This document shows positions 62,682 through 64,000 of a stretch of DNA of 64,000 nucleotides, one piece after another. Each line of letters starts with the position of its first letter. The stretch's first letter is position 1. The notes beneath the pieces were generated by a model. The model was not told the origin of the DNA, searched no databases, and saw only the letters and a program-made list of their open reading frames with translations. A program made the position numbers and the translations under genes. The DNA is from Cytobacillus purgationiresistens (lineage in GTDB: Bacteria; Bacillota; Bacilli; Bacillales; Cytobacillaceae). Where the stretch lies: the NCBI RefSeq assembly GCF_030813235.1, contig NZ_JAUSUB010000005.1:62001-126000 (forward strand), read 5' to 3'.

Positions 62682-63950
62682 TTACTCAGCAAGAAAAAGG
62701 GAGATTTGCGGAAAGAAGATAACTAAAATTAACGCAAGAATCATCAGTGCATAAAATGGAACGACCCCTTTTATGACTTCACCAACCTTTTCTTTCGTTA
62801 TCCCGCTCACAACAAATAAATTGAGTCCTACAGGCGGTGTAATCATCGCTAGCTCCATGTTAATTGTCATAATAATCGCAAAATGGATGATGTTAATATC
62901 AAACAACGCTAATACTGGCAGCAAAATTGGTAATGTAATAAGAATAATCGCTGTTGCTTCTAAGAACATTCCCAGTAAGAAGAACATGATATTGACACCA
63001 AATATAAATATCCATTTATTTGCGGAGCTCTGCTCTATCCATAAAGCAAATGCCTGTGGTACTTGTTCGGTCGTCAGGAACATTCCAAAGATCATTGCCG
63101 AAGCGATAACTAAAAATATCATCGCAGTTACATTTATTGACTCTTTTAGCACTTCACGAAACATTTTAAAGGTCATTTCTTTATAAATAAAAACAGAAAC
63201 TATTATTCCATATAAACAAGATACAAATGCGGCTTCAGTCGGTGTGACAATACCTGAATAAATTCCTCCGAGAATGAATACCGGTAACATAAAACCCCAA
63301 ATAGCCTTATAAGTTTTTTTCCACCTTATATTCATCGACACTTTCTCTAATCTGCCATAATCATTTCTTTTCGCATGAAAGATAGCTGAGATTAATAATA
63401 ATCCACCGAGCATTAAACCTGGAATAATACCAGCTGCAAACAGCTTGCCGACAGATTCTTCCGCAACCGTTGCATAGATAATTAGCGGGATAGATGGTGG
63501 AATTAGAATACCCAAAGTTCCAGCGGCAGCGACTAATCCCATTGAATATCTCTTGCTATATCCCGCCTTCACCATAGCAGGTATCATAATTCCGCCAATC
63601 GCTGCTGCAGTTGCTGGACTTGATCCCGAAATAGCTGCAAACACCATACAAGCTAGAATCGTTACAACAGCAAGTCCGCCACGCATATGGCCAACCCATG
63701 ATTTTAAAGATTCTATTAAGTGATATGATATTCCACCCTTTGACATAATGACTCCGGCAAAAACAAATCCCGGGATAGCCATGAGCGTTGCCGAGTTTAG
63801 CGAGTTAAACATTTTTAAAACAACTGTGTATAATGTGAAATCCACCATGAATAAGGCAATGATACTTGAAAGCCCTAAACTGATGGCGATTGGTACTCTT
63901 AGGAGGCAGAGTATCGCAAAAGCAACGAATAAGATGATAATTGCTGTCAT
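62682..63950 (-). CDS. TRAP transporter large permease (DctM)
   Basis: A 422-residue DctM protein with about 12 spans. VFAAISGSSPATAAAIGGIMIPAMVKAGY, GTLGILIPPSIPLIIYA, GIVTPTEAAFVSCLYG and MELAMITPPVGLNLFVV are typical. Its start overlaps the stop codon of the upstream small-subunit gene (ATGA). With a CitE-like lyase just downstream, it probably imports the acid whose CoA ester the lyase cleaves. Confidence 0.93.
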   Translation of the reverse strand: MTAIIILFVAFAILCLLRVPIAISLGLSSIIALFMVDFTLYTVVLKMFNSLNSATLMAIPGFVFAGVIMSKGGISYHLIESLKSWVGHMRGGLAVVTILACMVFAAISGSSPATAAAIGGIMIPAMVKAGYSKRYSMGLVAAAGTLGILIPPSIPLIIYATVAEESVGKLFAAGIIPGLMLGGLLLISAIFHAKRNDYGRLEKVSMNIRWKKTYKAIWGFMLPVFILGGIYSGIVTPTEAAFVSCLYGIIVSVFIYKEMTFKMFREVLKESINVTAMIFLVIASAMIFGMFLTTEQVPQAFALWIEQSSANKWIFIFGVNIMFFLLGMFLEATAIILITLPILLPVLALFDINIIHFAIIMTINMELAMITPPVGLNLFVVSGITKEKVGEVIKGVVPFYALMILALILVIFFPQISLFLAE

Positions 63951-64000
63951 GCGCCTACCCCTTTCTTTTTATTCTCTTCACTTAATTCTTTCATTTCCTC
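63947..64000 (-). CDS. C-terminus of an upstream TRAP-type gene (probably DctQ), cut by the window edge
   Basis: The final 17 codons read EEMKELSEENKKKGVGA and stop with TGA, which overlaps the ATG of dctM (ATGA). A basic, soluble tail directly coupled to dctM fits the small TRAP subunit, but too little is visible for certainty. Confidence 0.55.
   Translation of the reverse strand, partial: EEMKELSEENKKKGVGA

Noticed and set aside
62773-63186. Plus-strand open frame of 137 codons
   Set aside because: Antisense shadow of dctM with typical mirrored hydrophobic composition.

Overview
The window looks like a chromosomal segment of a low-GC, spore-forming-type Bacillota, most likely Bacillaceae. 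The reasons are GGAGG-type ribosome binding sites, frequent TTG/GTG starts, a proline T-box leader on proBA, cre-like CcpA boxes, lipobox signal peptides and a HelD-type RNA polymerase motor. Nearly all genes are on the minus strand. I saw no rRNA, tRNA, CRISPR array, prophage or intact insertion sequence.

Layout. (1) 1-8.2 kb: the end of an ABC-type aromatic/amino-acid-like binding lipoprotein, then the phenylacetate block: repressor paaX, paaABCD epoxidase genes, an EthD-like protein, paaF, paaG and an SDR. A palindrome ATAACGTTAT, or a close variant, sits in three promoter regions here and is the likely PaaX operator. (2) 8.2-26.4 kb: housekeeping and accessory genes: a 1,137-residue multi-spanning membrane protein, a secreted lipase with a cre box, helD, a CoA-disulfide-reductase-like flavoprotein, a GNAT acetyltransferase, a 41-residue zinc-ribbon protein, an oxidoreductase, an MBL hydrolase, a NUDIX hydrolase and proBA behind a CCU-specifier T-box. 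Several decayed genes lie between them, including a P-loop kinase broken by one in-frame stop. (3) 26.4-45.8 kb: acyl-CoA catabolism in three blocks. One is HMG-CoA-lyase-like/crotonase/acyl-CoA dehydrogenase/CoA transferase. One is a TAXI-TRAP importer with ADP-forming acyl-CoA synthetase, thioesterase, citryl-CoA-lyase-like protein, crotonase and dehydrogenase. One has paired acyl-CoA dehydrogenases, two MaoC hydratases, a Cys-less thiolase-like protein, a DUF35 partner and an SDR; this resembles the actinobacterial steroid side-chain (igr) architecture. (4) 45.8-64 kb: IclR, LysR and GntR regulators, two TRAP systems, a DASS transporter, ADP-forming acyl-CoA synthetase, CaiB CoA transferase, acyl-CoA dehydrogenase, two-subunit fumarase/mesaconase-type hydratase, MmgE/PrpD and a CitE-like CoA-ester lyase. 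Together these suggest uptake and CoA-dependent breakdown of branched C4-C6 dicarboxylates (itaconate, mesaconate, citramalate or methylsuccinate are candidates).

How it fits together. The window is a catabolic island: importers bring in organic acids, CoA transferases or ADP-forming ligases activate them, dehydrogenases and hydratases oxidise and hydrate them, and lyases or thiolase-like enzymes cleave them to central metabolites. A near-identical GGATAC-type inverted repeat before the GntR gene and before the HMG-CoA-lyase-like operon suggests that one regulator links clusters 30 kb apart. A dispersed, hairpin-rich intergenic repeat family occurs at five operon joints, three of them directly after a stop codon. 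Start codons were revised where ribosome binding sites or homology demanded it; the clearest case is the fumarase beta subunit, which appears to use an ATT start.
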